From positions 124,001 to 188,000 of the forward strand of contig DYJD01000004.1 in assembly GCA_020723325.1 (NCBI GenBank): DNA of 64,000 nucleotides, given 5' to 3'. Under the pieces are notes generated by a model that saw nothing but the letters and a program-made list of their open reading frames with translations, did no database searches and was not told the origin of the DNA. The position numbers were made by a program, and so were the translations under genes. This DNA is from Desulfosudis oleivorans. Its GTDB lineage: Bacteria; Desulfobacterota; Desulfobacteria; Desulfobacterales; SURF-7. Shown in pieces: positions 37,001 to 46,923 of this stretch (positions within the stretch are counted from its first letter, which is position 1; every line of letters begins with the position of its first letter).

Positions 37001-37908
37001 GTCAGTTTCTCCTTGAATTCCTTTTGATAAACATTTTCATAAAAGCGGCGGCGATCACCGCTTGCGAGATAGACCGGCATGAGGCCGGTCAGCAGATCGG
37101 AAAAATTTTTATTACGCAAGAACTCCTTGAACAGTCGCACTTGTTTGGGCGCCCCCTGGGCAAACAGGCTTTGGCGGCCTTCCATGAGATAAACGGCGGT
37201 GACGGCCGCGATTTCCACCCGAATTTTGCTTAAATCCTCGGCAATGGTGTTGCCGGGGTGCACCCGGTAACGGATGTGGACGGCTTTTTCGTCAAAATAC
37301 GCTTTGCCTTTCAGAGCGGCCGCCAGCAAGAAATCCAAATCATGACAGTAGCGCAATGGTTGAAAACCGCCGCTTTCCTCCCATAGTCGTTTGGTAAAAA
37401 GCATATTGGAAGTCGTGGCGATAAAATTTTCATTCAAAAGGGACAAAGACAAATCCCCGGATCTTCTGAAATAATCCAAGGCGCGCTTCTGCCAATCAAC
37501 CGCCACACCGGCGGACTGGACCACCCCCTCGGTGTTCATGATTTCCACCCTGCCGGCCACCAGCTCTGCGCCGGGATTGGCGGCCAGTATCTCCAGGCAG
37601 CGCTCGATCTTATCCGGTAAAAAAAGATCATCCGAATTCAGTACGGCGATGAGATCGCCGCGGGCCTCGCGAATACCGCGGTTGATGGCATTGTGGGCGC
37701 CTTCATTTTTTTGAATAAACAACCGGATCAATGGATGTCTCTGCTGCAATTCCCGGCAGAGCCGGACGCTATCATCCCTGGAGCCGTCGTCTACAATGAC
37801 AATTTCAGCAAACGGCCTGGTTTGTTCGAGAACGCTTTGAATCGTTCCGGCCAGATAGCGTCCATGATTATAAGAAGGAATGACCACACTGACTTTGGAA
37901 TAGTCCAT
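36985..37908 (-). CDS. family 2 glycosyltransferase
   Basis: The 307-residue protein has [33 protein letters not shown], and the DxD-type [12 protein letters not shown], then [18 protein letters not shown] and [14 protein letters not shown]. It is a standard GT-A inverting enzyme using an NDP-sugar in the cytoplasm. It lies 21 bp after the large multidomain gene and is coupled to the following GT4 gene. Confidence 0.9.
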   Translation of the reverse strand: MDYSKVSVVIPSYNHGRYLAGTIQSVLEQTRPFAEIVIVDDGSRDDSVRLCRELQQRHPLIRLFIQKNEGAHNAINRGIREARGDLIAVLNSDDLFLPDKIERCLEILAANPGAELVAGRVEIMNTEGVVQSAGVAVDWQKRALDYFRRSGDLSLSLLNENFIATTSNMLFTKRLWEESGGFQPLRYCHDLDFLLAAALKGKAYFDEKAVHIRYRVHPGNTIAEDLSKIRVEIAAVTAVYLMEGRQSLFAQGAPKQVRLFKEFLRNKNFSDLLTGLMPVYLASGDRRRFYENVYQKEFKEKLTCLLG

Positions 37909-37929
37909 CTAATCCTCTCTCATGTCTGC

Positions 37930-40900
37930 TCAGCCGCCGGCCGCGGATGAATCGAGCCCGAGGGTTTCAATCAATTGTAGGATCTTCTGCCGGCCGGCTT
38001 CCAGGGAATAGTTCTTGCGCACAAATTCAAGCCCGTTTTCCGAAAGACGCTGCCACAAGTCTTCCTGCTCATGCAACCTTACTACGGCCTTTGCAAAAGC
38101 TTCAGGATCATCGGCAATGAGGATATCTTCATTATTCTTCAGGCCGGTGCCCTCCACTGCCATGGCCGTGGCCACACAAGGCACTCCATGGCCCAGACTG
38201 GTGACCACCTTGCCCTTCAAACCGGCGCCGTACCGCAGGGGCGCCACCGCCACCCGACAGGCTGAAAAATGGGGTTTCAAATCCGGCACATGACCCAATA
38301 ATCTAATATCCGGGCCGGCCAACTTCTTGATCACTGCCGGCAAATGATCACCGATGACGAAAAAGGAAATCCGGGGCAGGGATTTTTTCACCTCCGGCCA
38401 AATCTCCGATATGAAATAAACCACCGCATCCACATTGGGCTGGTGCTGAAACCCGCCGATAAACACTACACCCCCACGATCGTGAAACAAGACCTCGCTG
38501 CCGGGGATTTCATTGCGGATGATGGGAATGACAAAAAGATCATGGGAAGATACCGAAGGTTCCCGGAGCAGAATTTCCCGCTCCACCGGGCTGATGATGA
38601 TGGTGGCATCCACATTGCGGATCAGGGACAGCTCCAGTTCCTTGGTCTCGGCCGCCTGCCCGGCCAGTTGGACCGAATTCTCAATGGCTGCCTGACGCTC
38701 TTCCCGCAGATAATGCAGATCCACTGTGTTGAAAATAATTTTGGCCTGGGGACAGAAACGCCGCACCGGCTGAAGATGGGCAGCGGCGCAATGGGCCCGA
38801 TAGAGCATGACCACCTGGAATTCGGCGCCATGCTCCGCAAGATAACTACCGATATCCGTCACAAAGGGCTGATACAGGCATTGCACGCCGCTGCGTTGCA
38901 GATCCCGCGTGTATTTTTCAATATATCTCAGGTCGGCAGCCGGGATAAACGTGATGTTGAATCCCAGGGAGCGAAAAATCAGAAAATAGGCAAAAATATC
39001 CTGGGAACCGGAGTCCTGATCCGGTCTGGGGGTCCAAACATCAATTACCAAAAGATTGCCCCGGGCTGGTGCGGCTTTCATCATTTGCTCTTCAATACCC
39101 CTTGCGAATTGGATCTTCATCAGCCGGTGGTCGTCTTCCCCGACCATCGCATCCGGATTCAGCACCACCTGGGACAGGGGTTGGTAAAAGATCTTCCGGC
39201 CCGCTGCTCTGACGGCCAGGGCCAGACCGATGCCCGCTTCTTCAGGAACATGGCCGGCCAGGGCTTCATGGGCAAAACTCAAGAACAGTTCCTTGGGCAG
39301 CATGCACGCCCCTGCCGGACAAAAATCAACTTCGCGTAAATGGCTAATAGTCGGATGGGCTTGATCTTTGCCGGCACCGGTTCGGTCCCATTTGCCATCA
39401 TCACCAATCTCCCCGCCCGCGGCCCAGATGCAGCCATCCGGCCGGATGATTTTGGCGCCCGCAAGACCTGCTTCCGGAATGTGCTGGAAAACCCATTCCA
39501 ATTCCTGAAAGCAATCGGGAAGCACATGTACATCCCCACGCAACAGCAGCAGCAATTCCCCCCCGGCTGCCTGGGCACCCGTGAACCATGCCGCCGCTTC
39601 ACCTTGACTGCATTGCAATGTGACGGCCCCCTCAATCCGTGAAAAAAGCCCCTGTTGTTCTTTTTCAGAAAGACCGGCCGCCACCAGAATCAACTCATAT
39701 AGTTCATCCTTCCAGATTTGCTTCAGGGATTTGAGATTGCGCAGAGTCATCTCCGACTCGCGCTGAAGAACAACGACAACCGTTGTCCGCGGTTTGGCAG
39801 GCTGCGCAAAGGACAAACATTCATCGGCGGCGACACTGGGGGCTTCTAAGCCGACGACCTCCAACCTGCTTCCACAAGCGCCTTCTTCATGGGCCTTCCA
39901 GGCCTGATAAGAACGCGTATGTCGAAAGATCCGGCCGGTATGCCGAAAGACCGCTGAACGCAAACGGTAGCGTGTATCATAGGACATGGGCAGTGCCTGG
40001 TACAGGCTGCGTAGCGGCCGCCATACGCAAAAATCAGTCACGGCCTGGGCCGATTTTTTAATGCCCCGTATGGGCGCGGTAATCCGCCAACTGGTGGAAG
40101 CCTGTAAATCCGTCACCGTTTGTTGAAGGGCTTGGATCTGACGATGCAATTCCATGGATTGCAGCGAAAACAGCGCCTTCTGCTTTTCTTGCTCAACCAG
40201 AAGCTGTTGGATGCTACATTCCCTGTCGGCTACGGTCTGATTCAGGGCTTGAATTCGGTCCGCCTGATCCACGACCACCTCTTCAATTTCCACAATCCGG
40301 CGATCTTTTTCAGTCAAAACGTGCTCAAGACCGCTGATCCGCTGATCCTTCTCCACCGAAGCCTGGGCCATATCGCTGATCCGCCGATCACGCTCAATCA
40401 GATTTTGTCCCAGGCCCAGTGCTTTCTGCTCCAATTCAGCAGTCCGCCATTCAAATTCAATCCCCCGCCCCATCTTGCCGAAGAACCGCCGGATAAGCTG
40501 GCCCTGTCCCATTTGTGAGCACTCATGCCAAATCTGTTGCAGGCTTTCGGGTTGCTCCTTGCCCAAGAGCAGCACGCCAAGCCCGTGGCTGTGATCAAAA
40601 GCGATGTGCGGATAATCGCTCGAAAGTTCTTCCCACAACCGCCAGACACCGAAATCCCGCTCACGCACATTCGTATCATGAAAAACCACGATGGCCCGCT
40701 CGGAACATTTGGGCTGCCAGTTCTCAAAATCATGTTTTACTGCCTCATAGGTATGCAGGCCATCGATATGCAGCAAGTCGATGGTCCCGTCACTGAAATA
40801 AAGTGCCGCCGCATCAAAGGTCATGCGCAAGAGGCTTGAAAATACGCTGTAATACCGCTGGTTGTGCTCGCTGACCGATTCAAAAACTTCTTCGCCGTAA

Positions 40901-41151
40901 GCCCCGCTCTGCTCGTCACCGCGCCAGGTGTCTACCGCAAAACAACGGGTCGGGAGATTGTTCGCTGCCACGGCCTGGCAAAAAGAAAAATACGAATTGC
41001 CGGTGTGGGTGCCGAGTTCGACAAGCATGCGCGGTTCGGTTTGTTCCACCAGCCATGCGGCAAACGGTATATGCCCGACCCATGAATAAGGACTCTGCAC
41101 CCGCGCGGGCTGCATCATTGCGGATTTGGTGAGGATAAAACTATGACTCAT
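37930..41151 (-). CDS. multidomain methyltransferase / coiled coil / GT2-like / GT4 protein
   Basis: The 1073-residue protein joins four parts. Residues 20-215 are a CmcI/Methyltransf_24-type domain (MLVELGTHTGNSYFSF, DLLHIDGLHTYEAVKHD, VVFHDTNV). Residues about 230-360 form a coiled coil of repeated EKDxRIxxLE units. Residues about 460-700 are a GT2-like fold (TTVVVVLQRESEMTLRNL, LLLLRGDVHVLPDC, GGELLLL). Residues about 700-1060 are a GT4 domain (FNTVDLHYLREER, VVFIGGFQHQPNVDAV, APLRYGAGLKGKVVTSLGHG). The layout, with a coiled coil as ruler between methyltransferase and transferases, recalls chain-terminating WbdD-type proteins of ABC-exported O antigens. Confidence 0.85.
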   Translation of the reverse strand: MSHSFILTKSAMMQPARVQSPYSWVGHIPFAAWLVEQTEPRMLVELGTHTGNSYFSFCQAVAANNLPTRCFAVDTWRGDEQSGAYGEEVFESVSEHNQRYYSVFSSLLRMTFDAAALYFSDGTIDLLHIDGLHTYEAVKHDFENWQPKCSERAIVVFHDTNVRERDFGVWRLWEELSSDYPHIAFDHSHGLGVLLLGKEQPESLQQIWHECSQMGQGQLIRRFFGKMGRGIEFEWRTAELEQKALGLGQNLIERDRRISDMAQASVEKDQRISGLEHVLTEKDRRIVEIEEVVVDQADRIQALNQTVADRECSIQQLLVEQEKQKALFSLQSMELHRQIQALQQTVTDLQASTSWRITAPIRGIKKSAQAVTDFCVWRPLRSLYQALPMSYDTRYRLRSAVFRHTGRIFRHTRSYQAWKAHEEGACGSRLEVVGLEAPSVAADECLSFAQPAKPRTTVVVVLQRESEMTLRNLKSLKQIWKDELYELILVAAGLSEKEQQGLFSRIEGAVTLQCSQGEAAAWFTGAQAAGGELLLLLRGDVHVLPDCFQELEWVFQHIPEAGLAGAKIIRPDGCIWAAGGEIGDDGKWDRTGAGKDQAHPTISHLREVDFCPAGACMLPKELFLSFAHEALAGHVPEEAGIGLALAVRAAGRKIFYQPLSQVVLNPDAMVGEDDHRLMKIQFARGIEEQMMKAAPARGNLLVIDVWTPRPDQDSGSQDIFAYFLIFRSLGFNITFIPAADLRYIEKYTRDLQRSGVQCLYQPFVTDIGSYLAEHGAEFQVVMLYRAHCAAAHLQPVRRFCPQAKIIFNTVDLHYLREERQAAIENSVQLAGQAAETKELELSLIRNVDATIIISPVEREILLREPSVSSHDLFVIPIIRNEIPGSEVLFHDRGGVVFIGGFQHQPNVDAVVYFISEIWPEVKKSLPRISFFVIGDHLPAVIKKLAGPDIRLLGHVPDLKPHFSACRVAVAPLRYGAGLKGKVVTSLGHGVPCVATAMAVEGTGLKNNEDILIADDPEAFAKAVVRLHEQEDLWQRLSENGLEFVRKNYSLEAGRQKILQLIETLGLDSSAAGG

Positions 41152-41217
41152 TCAATGTTTCCTTCAGGTTCCGTTTGCGCTTCGATGTCGCGCGCCCTTT
41201 GAAACAGCTTTGGCCGA

Positions 41218-42240
41218 TTACTTTCCGGCCGATGGCTTTCCATGGGGTGTTTCATTCAGTCTCAATCGCAGGCGTTTGTCAAGCCGGCGCCAGATCGCAT
41301 TCACGGAAACCGTCCGCTGTCTCTGAATTCCCAGGCGCTTGTGCCACATGCCCGCAATACCCTTGAGGGCATCCCGTTTGGCGCGCAATATGGTGCGGCC
41401 TTGTCCACGCAAAACAAATCGCACGACAACGATGGCATTCATAAGCACAAAAAGCGGCATAAGCAGCCAAAAAAGAAGCCCCGGCATATTTTTCACATAG
41501 CACCAGACCAGGTTGCGATGACCGTGATAAACCGCGAAATCGCTTTTCGGCCCTCCGCTGGCGGCCGACCCCACATGCCGGGCAATTGCCGTAGGTACCA
41601 ACCGGCATTCACAGCCCCTCAAGCGCAGACGAAAAGCCAGATCCACATCTTCGAAATAGCAAAAAAAATCATCATCAAAACCGCCGACTTGCATCAATAC
41701 CTCCCGCCGATAAAGGGCGGCGGCGGCACAGGGGCCGAACACCTCCCCTTCCATCAGGGTGTGGCTTTTGCATAGGGACCCATGGCCGCGGCGCCAAGCA
41801 ATACCGCTGATGTGCAAGACATCTCCGGCACCGTCCAGCCTGTCCGGCTGCTCGGCTTTAACCAGACAACCGGCAAAAACCGGCACAGCCGGATAGCGGC
41901 GCACTGCATCCATGAGCAACTTGAGCCATGTGGGTTGCAGAAAAGCATCCGGATTCACCAGGGCAACCCAATCACAATCGGTTAAATAATCCAAGGCGAT
42001 GTTATTGGCCCTTGCAAAACCATGATTCTGATCAAGTTTGATATAGGTCAGGCCTTGCAGGCTTGAAGCCGTCCATGGTTTTACAGGGGGCACACTGCCG
42101 TTATCCACCACCACCACCCGGGTGAAGGGCAGTTCCTGTCCGGCAATGGCCTCAAGGCACTGCTGCAAATATTCCCAGGAATTCCAATTCACTATTACTG
42201 CGCCTACGGAAGGAGTTCCGCCGAGCCCGGAATCCATCAT
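41218..42240 (-). CDS. family 2 glycosyltransferase (rhamnosyltransferase WbbL-like)
   Basis: The 340-residue protein begins VGAVIVNWNSWEYLQQCLEA and has VVVVDNGS, FARANNIALDYL, WVALVNPDAFL and the FDDDFFCYFEDVDLAFRLR acceptor-site segment, all marks of the WbbL/dTDP-Rha:polyprenyl-type group. A hydrophobic helix near residue 260 may anchor it to the membrane. It lies 14 bp from the upstream methyltransferase gene in the exporter operon. The donor sugar is not proven. Confidence 0.88.
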   Translation of the reverse strand: MMDSGLGGTPSVGAVIVNWNSWEYLQQCLEAIAGQELPFTRVVVVDNGSVPPVKPWTASSLQGLTYIKLDQNHGFARANNIALDYLTDCDWVALVNPDAFLQPTWLKLLMDAVRRYPAVPVFAGCLVKAEQPDRLDGAGDVLHISGIAWRRGHGSLCKSHTLMEGEVFGPCAAAALYRREVLMQVGGFDDDFFCYFEDVDLAFRLRLRGCECRLVPTAIARHVGSAASGGPKSDFAVYHGHRNLVWCYVKNMPGLLFWLLMPLFVLMNAIVVVRFVLRGQGRTILRAKRDALKGIAGMWHKRLGIQRQRTVSVNAIWRRLDKRLRLRLNETPHGKPSAGK

Positions 42241-42253
42241 TCTGTCTTCCTCC

Positions 42254-42862
42254 TCAGCCCATTCCCAAGGTCAGGGCACGATGCTGGAGCATGCGTTTGA
42301 ATCTGCTTTTAAGGGCCTGCCGGAAACCCAGCATCGGCTTCCGGCAGATCAAGAGGGAATCATGCCACTGATCACTGTCATCCGCATATCCCGCGTTTTC
42401 CCACTGGGTGGCAGCCTCCAGCACCTCCAGCCGGGAAAAATCCGCCAGTGCCCGCATTCCGTCTGGATAGAACCGCCAGCAGTCATACGGATATCGATGT
42501 TCAGGACCGCCGGCGGGTGCCAGAATACAGCAGATGCCGCCGGGTTTCAGGATCCGCGCAATCTCCAATATCGTGATCCAGAAATAGCGGATATGCTCAA
42601 AAGCCTGGCCGGAAATCACCACATCCGCCGAATCCGAAGCCACCTCCCGGAACACATAGGGATTATGCAAGACAATATCCACATTCCGGCCGGGTGCCAT
42701 GTCGATCCCCACATAATGCCAGGCGGGCGCGCTGAATATCGGCCGGTAGCTGCCGTTGACATCCTGGCTGCCCAGGTCATAAATCAACAGCGGTTCATCC
42801 CCATGTGCGCAAAGAAACCGGTCCCGAAACCGGACCATTTTGTCATAGGAGCTTTGGTGCAT
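42254..42862 (-). CDS. class I SAM-dependent methyltransferase
   Basis: The 202-residue protein has YDLGSQDVNGSYRPIF as motif I, VGIDMAPGRNVDIVL as motif II, SADVVISGQAFEHI and ILKPGGICCILAPAGGP, followed by CWRFYPDGMRALA. This DxGSxDVNG-type methyltransferase group is common in polysaccharide clusters. It sits two bases from the ATPase gene and is cotranscribed with it. Confidence 0.88.
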   Translation of the reverse strand: MHQSSYDKMVRFRDRFLCAHGDEPLLIYDLGSQDVNGSYRPIFSAPAWHYVGIDMAPGRNVDIVLHNPYVFREVASDSADVVISGQAFEHIRYFWITILEIARILKPGGICCILAPAGGPEHRYPYDCWRFYPDGMRALADFSRLEVLEAATQWENAGYADDSDQWHDSLLICRKPMLGFRQALKSRFKRMLQHRALTLGMG

Positions 42863-42864
42863 CT

Positions 42865-44250
42865 TTATCCTGTTGTTTCCGTCCCAGCGCTGTTCAACAG
42901 TTGTATTTCAATATTGCTCATGGGCAATCCGATCAGCCCCAAGGAAACCGCACTGGAATGCACGGTGAATACCACGGCCTCATGCAACCAGTGGTGCTGA
43001 ATATGTTCCTGCTGGGTGCCCTCGGCCACGGCGGCGGCAATCGCATAGTCGCCCCTGGGCATCAGCGGCATGCGAAAGGAAAAACTCGCCTGGAAATCCC
43101 TGCCGGCCGGAATCTGCAATTGTGAACCGATATATGTGAGATAGGTATTGTCGGCAAACAGGATTTGCCCCAACCGATCCTTTACCACAAAACCGGCAAT
43201 GGGATTGAGCAAATCCTTATTGGCCCGGCATTGAACATTCAAGGTCACCATTTCGCCACCCACCACCCATGCCAGACTATGCCCGCTTTCATCGCACAAG
43301 ATTACGGATGTTACCGTGGCCCCGCCCTTGCCGAATTGGGTCCTGTCCGGCATAAATGCAAACAATTCAATGTCGTTGCGATATGGCGTGGCATTGATGA
43401 AGTCTTGTCGCATATCCCGCGGCGGTCCCTGGTCCTTCCCGGCCGCATTCCTTTTTACAGCGGCCGGAGCCATGCTTGCTCCTTGCTGGGCCTCATAGCA
43501 TGCCGTAAGATAATTTGCCACGACATCTTTTGGCGCGCCGCACTCCTGAATAATGCCCTTTTCAAGTCGAATGGCGGTGTGGCAAAGGCTGGTCACCGCG
43601 CTGGTATCGTGACTGACGAAGACGATGGTTCCCTGCTCCATGAACCGTCGCAGAAAGCGCATGCATTTTTGAACAAAAAATGCATCGCCCACGGCCAAGG
43701 CCTCGTCGATGATCAGAATGTCGGCATCCACATGGGCTATGACGGCAAAAGCGAGCCGCACATACATCCCGCTGGAATAAGTCTTCACCGGCTGCTCGAT
43801 GAAATCACCGATGTCGGCAAATTCGGCAATGGCATCGAAACGAGCATGGATTTCCGCTGTACTCAGCCCCAAGACCGCCGCATTCATGTAAACATTTTCA
43901 CGGCCGGTGAACTCCGGGTTGAAGCCGGAGCCCAGTTCCAATAAGGCCGCCACCCGGCCGAAGGTCTCCACTGTTCCGCCGGTGGGCGACAAGGTGCCGC
44001 AAATAATTTGCAAGAGGGTGGATTTGCCGGAACCGTTGCGGCCGATGATGCCCACCGTCTCGCCCCGCCGAACCTCAAAACTCACATCCTGCAGGGCCCG
44101 GAACTCACGGTAGTACTGACGCGGCTGTCTCCCGGCCAGTCGCTGAAAGCGGGGAAAAACAAACTGTTTCAGACGGTCCCGGGGTGTGTTGTAGATCTGA
44201 TAGCCTTTACTGAGATGGGATACCCGGATGGCAATGGGTTCAGATGACAT
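42865..44250 (-). CDS. wzt: ABC transporter ATPase of polysaccharide export, with C-terminal Wzt domain
   Basis: The 461-residue protein (from ATG 44250) has Walker [10 protein letters not shown] (residues 70-78), the signature [12 protein letters not shown], Walker [10 protein letters not shown] and the switch His in FVSHDT. The last 150 residues are a beta-rich Wzt C-terminal domain ([13 protein letters not shown] to VVFTVHSS), which in characterised systems recognises the modified end of the finished glycan. The presence of this domain together with the methyltransferase/coiled-coil protein downstream suggests a chain-end-dependent export mechanism. The start overlaps the permease end by 11 bp. 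Confidence 0.93.
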   Translation of the reverse strand: MSSEPIAIRVSHLSKGYQIYNTPRDRLKQFVFPRFQRLAGRQPRQYYREFRALQDVSFEVRRGETVGIIGRNGSGKSTLLQIICGTLSPTGGTVETFGRVAALLELGSGFNPEFTGRENVYMNAAVLGLSTAEIHARFDAIAEFADIGDFIEQPVKTYSSGMYVRLAFAVIAHVDADILIIDEALAVGDAFFVQKCMRFLRRFMEQGTIVFVSHDTSAVTSLCHTAIRLEKGIIQECGAPKDVVANYLTACYEAQQGASMAPAAVKRNAAGKDQGPPRDMRQDFINATPYRNDIELFAFMPDRTQFGKGGATVTSVILCDESGHSLAWVVGGEMVTLNVQCRANKDLLNPIAGFVVKDRLGQILFADNTYLTYIGSQLQIPAGRDFQASFSFRMPLMPRGDYAIAAAVAEGTQQEHIQHHWLHEAVVFTVHSSAVSLGLIGLPMSNIEIQLLNSAGTETTG

Positions 44251-45070
44251 CGGCAAACCCCTTGCGCGTTTTTTGAAACCAGGCAAAACCCAGCCAGGCA
44301 AAGGCCAAGGCCGCGATTGAATAGACCCCCAGGCCGGTCCAACCGGGCGCCCGTCCCCAGATGAGGACTTCCCGGGCCTGTTCAATAATAAAAGTCAGGG
44401 GATTGGCCATGAGCCAGGGCCGATATGCTTCCGGCAAAGAAGTAACGGGATAAAAGACGGGAGAAATAAACAAAAGGACAGCCGTGATGATCCCGATAAC
44501 CTGGCCCATGTCGCGGATATACACACCGACGGCGGCAAGGCCCCAGGACAAGCCGATGGTGACCATCACCAGGGGCAACAATACCAGGGGAAACAACAGC
44601 ACAGTCCAAGGCAGAAAACCGTTGAACAAATAAATCGCCGCCAGGAGCACCACCAGACTGACCAGGCTGTGGAACAGGGTTGCACCCACCACCACCACCG
44701 GCAAGATCTCCAGGGGGAAAACCACTTTTTTGACATAGTTGGCGTTGGCCAAGATGATGCCGGGTGCACGGTTGGCGGCTTCTGCCAGCAGGTTGTAAAC
44801 GATCAGACCGGCAAACAGTACAAGGGCGAACTGGGTCCTGGATTCCGCGGCCCCGATCCCCCAGCGCGCTTTGAAAACCACGGAAAAAACAAAGGTGTAT
44901 ACCGCCAGCATGAGAATCGGATTGGAAAACGACCATACCAATCCCAGGATGGAGCCGCGATAGCGGCCGATGACTTCCCGCTTGGTCATCTGCCGGATCA
45001 GACCACGGTTGCGCCACAAACAGGCGAATAACGCCGCAAAAGATGCTGGATGGGCTTGATGCGGGTTCAT
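44240..45070 (-). CDS. wzm: ABC-2 permease of polysaccharide export
   Basis: The 276-residue inner-membrane protein has six helices and the Wzm/TagG pattern: [20 protein letters not shown] near the N-terminus, [18 protein letters not shown], and [16 protein letters not shown] before ISPVFYPV. With the ATPase it would export a polyprenyl-linked polysaccharide across the inner membrane. It lies 14 bp after the radical SAM gene. Confidence 0.93.
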   Translation of the reverse strand: MNPHQAHPASFAALFACLWRNRGLIRQMTKREVIGRYRGSILGLVWSFSNPILMLAVYTFVFSVVFKARWGIGAAESRTQFALVLFAGLIVYNLLAEAANRAPGIILANANYVKKVVFPLEILPVVVVGATLFHSLVSLVVLLAAIYLFNGFLPWTVLLFPLVLLPLVMVTIGLSWGLAAVGVYIRDMGQVIGIITAVLLFISPVFYPVTSLPEAYRPWLMANPLTFIIEQAREVLIWGRAPGWTGLGVYSIAALAFAWLGFAWFQKTRKGFADVI

Positions 45071-45084
45071 GGTTGATTAAAATG

Positions 45085-46056
45085 TCAATCCGTTAAATTG
45101 ATGGCGCCGCAGCCGTTGATGTCCAGTTTCAAACCCAGCGCCCTGGCCTGTTCCCGGGCGAATGCGATACAGATTTGCATCTCTTTTGTAAGCACTGGAT
45201 GAAAGGCATCCACATCCAGCACCACATGATGCACGCCCACCCGGCTGGAACGCTCTAGAAATGCAATGATTTCTCCGGAATCAGTATTGCCCGGAACCAG
45301 GATATATTTGGTGACCAGGGTTTTTCCGCCGGCCGCATAGTCGGCCAGATTTTCCCATACCGCCTCATACTGATCACCCTGTTTGAGTTTGCGATAGGTT
45401 TCCCGGGTGCCTGCATCCACGGAGCAGATGATGGTCAGGTTCGCAAGCGGGGTTTTAGCCAGGGTATGGTTGAATCTGGTGCCGTTGGTGGTCAGGGTCA
45501 CCCATGGTCCGTATTCCAAGATCAGTTGCAGCAAATCCCCGAATCCGGGCATCAGCGTGGGCTCCCCCCCTCCCCAGAAGACTTCCGCCTGGGGCGATAG
45601 GAATCCGCTTGATATAAACTGTCTGAAAACAGGCAACAAATCCACGGGCGAATGCCCGTATCGAACCTGCTGGTCATCATTCCACCAGGCAGTGGCGCAG
45701 CGTTCTTTTTGAAGATAACAATAGGTGCAATGAAGATTACAAGCAGTGAAATGACTCAGATTGACTTTGCGAAGTATGAAATCCCCATTGTCCCGCGGAT
45801 AGTTTTTCAACAATGGGCAACTCCGGCATTGTAACGCCCGGTCTGTATTCAGGGCCGCCGCCAGATCCGCCCTGGCGGACAAAAACCGCCCGATATCAAA
45901 TGTTCCCCCCTGGAATTCAAAGAGCAGCGGCCAGCCCAAATCCCCATGATGCAAGACACAACAAGCGTGCACGGAACGAGGCGCAAAAGCCAGACCATGT
46001 TCAATCCATTCACAGCTCAAGCGCGCATGTTTGCCGCTTTGCACAAAGCAATCCAT
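45085..46056 (-). CDS. radical SAM protein with an N-terminal SPASM-like cysteine domain
   Basis: The 323-residue protein has the catalytic motif CNLHCTYC (Cys106, Cys110, Cys113), WGGGEPTLMPGF and SVDAGTRETY. Unusually, about 100 residues precede this motif and contain Cys15, Cys32-Cys33, Cys77 and Cys80 in the spacing of a SPASM/twitch domain (CEWIEHGLAF, HACCVL, CRSCPLL), which normally lies at the C-terminus. The C-terminus here ends shortly after the barrel (NGCGAINLTD). Its stop is followed by the exporter permease, and its start codon shares a base with the upstream stop. Confidence 0.85.
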   Translation of the reverse strand: MDCFVQSGKHARLSCEWIEHGLAFAPRSVHACCVLHHGDLGWPLLFEFQGGTFDIGRFLSARADLAAALNTDRALQCRSCPLLKNYPRDNGDFILRKVNLSHFTACNLHCTYCYLQKERCATAWWNDDQQVRYGHSPVDLLPVFRQFISSGFLSPQAEVFWGGGEPTLMPGFGDLLQLILEYGPWVTLTTNGTRFNHTLAKTPLANLTIICSVDAGTRETYRKLKQGDQYEAVWENLADYAAGGKTLVTKYILVPGNTDSGEIIAFLERSSRVGVHHVVLDVDAFHPVLTKEMQICIAFAREQARALGLKLDINGCGAINLTD

Positions 46057-46796
46057 TATGGTACTTGTGTTTTACCGGTTTTAACAGACCCAACCAACTC
46101 CCGAATCCTTTGGACAGCCGGTTCATACCCTTTGTCAGCCGATGAGCGATACAGATCAAGAGCCTTGTTCAGATCCCTTTCCAAGCCGCCCAATCCGTTT
46201 TCATGCAAATCACCCAAATGAAACAGCGCTTCGGCATTTCCCTGGATCGCCGCTTTTTCATACCAAAATTTGGCCTTGGCAAGATCCTTTTGTACCCCCC
46301 CCTCACCATTATAGTACATCACACCAAGTGCATTCTGGGCATCATAATTGCCCTTTTGGGAAGCTTTTTGAAAATAGTCGAGGGCCTTGGTCTTATCCGA
46401 CTCGGTCGCGCCGGCCCCGAGATAATAAATTACGCCGCAAAAAAACTCACCGACCCCGTTACCGGTTGCGGCGCTTTTTAAAAACAACTCCAACGCACGA
46501 TCCGGATTCGCTTCCAGGCCGGCAAGCCCCTGGAAATACATAACACCCAAACGATTCATGGCCGGTACATGGCCTTGGCCGGCCGCCATGTCATACCATT
46601 GCCGCGCCTTGACCAGGTCCTGTGAAAAGCCCTGCTCGCCCTTCTCACACATCAAGCCCAAGTAATAGGCTCTATCCGGGTCCAAAGGGACGGAAGCATC
46701 CGGTTTGATCGTATCCGCCGAACTCAATGCCGAAAACAGAACCAGGCCGAAAACAAGCCCATTCCAGTGATTGAACAGCCGCGACCATGCTTTCAT
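46056..46796 (-). CDS. secreted Sel1-like repeat protein
   Basis: The 246-residue product has a signal peptide (hydrophobic GLVFGLVLFSALSSA) and five Sel1-type repeats of about 36 residues from residue 40 to 235, each with AxxxLGxxYxxGxGG and KAxxWYxxAAxxG wording (for example NALGVMYYNGEGGVQKD). Sel1 repeats mediate protein contacts in the periplasm. It is the first gene of the exporter operon, so it may act as a scaffold or regulator for the envelope step. Confidence 0.88.
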   Translation of the reverse strand: MKAWSRLFNHWNGLVFGLVLFSALSSADTIKPDASVPLDPDRAYYLGLMCEKGEQGFSQDLVKARQWYDMAAGQGHVPAMNRLGVMYFQGLAGLEANPDRALELFLKSAATGNGVGEFFCGVIYYLGAGATESDKTKALDYFQKASQKGNYDAQNALGVMYYNGEGGVQKDLAKAKFWYEKAAIQGNAEALFHLGDLHENGLGGLERDLNKALDLYRSSADKGYEPAVQRIRELVGSVKTGKTQVP

Positions 46797-46923
46797 TTTT
46801 TAATTTACCCCTTTCGACCATGGCGCAATTCTGCGCGCATTTATCCCTTGCATAAAATACGGTTCTATGGCATTTATACGACCTTCGGTAATTTTGCAAT
46901 ACCATTTCCAAGGAGATTTATAG

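Noticed and set aside
38344-39339. 331-codon plus-strand frame inside the multidomain glycosyltransferase gene
   Set aside because: Antisense shadow; His/Gln/Asp-rich and without motif.
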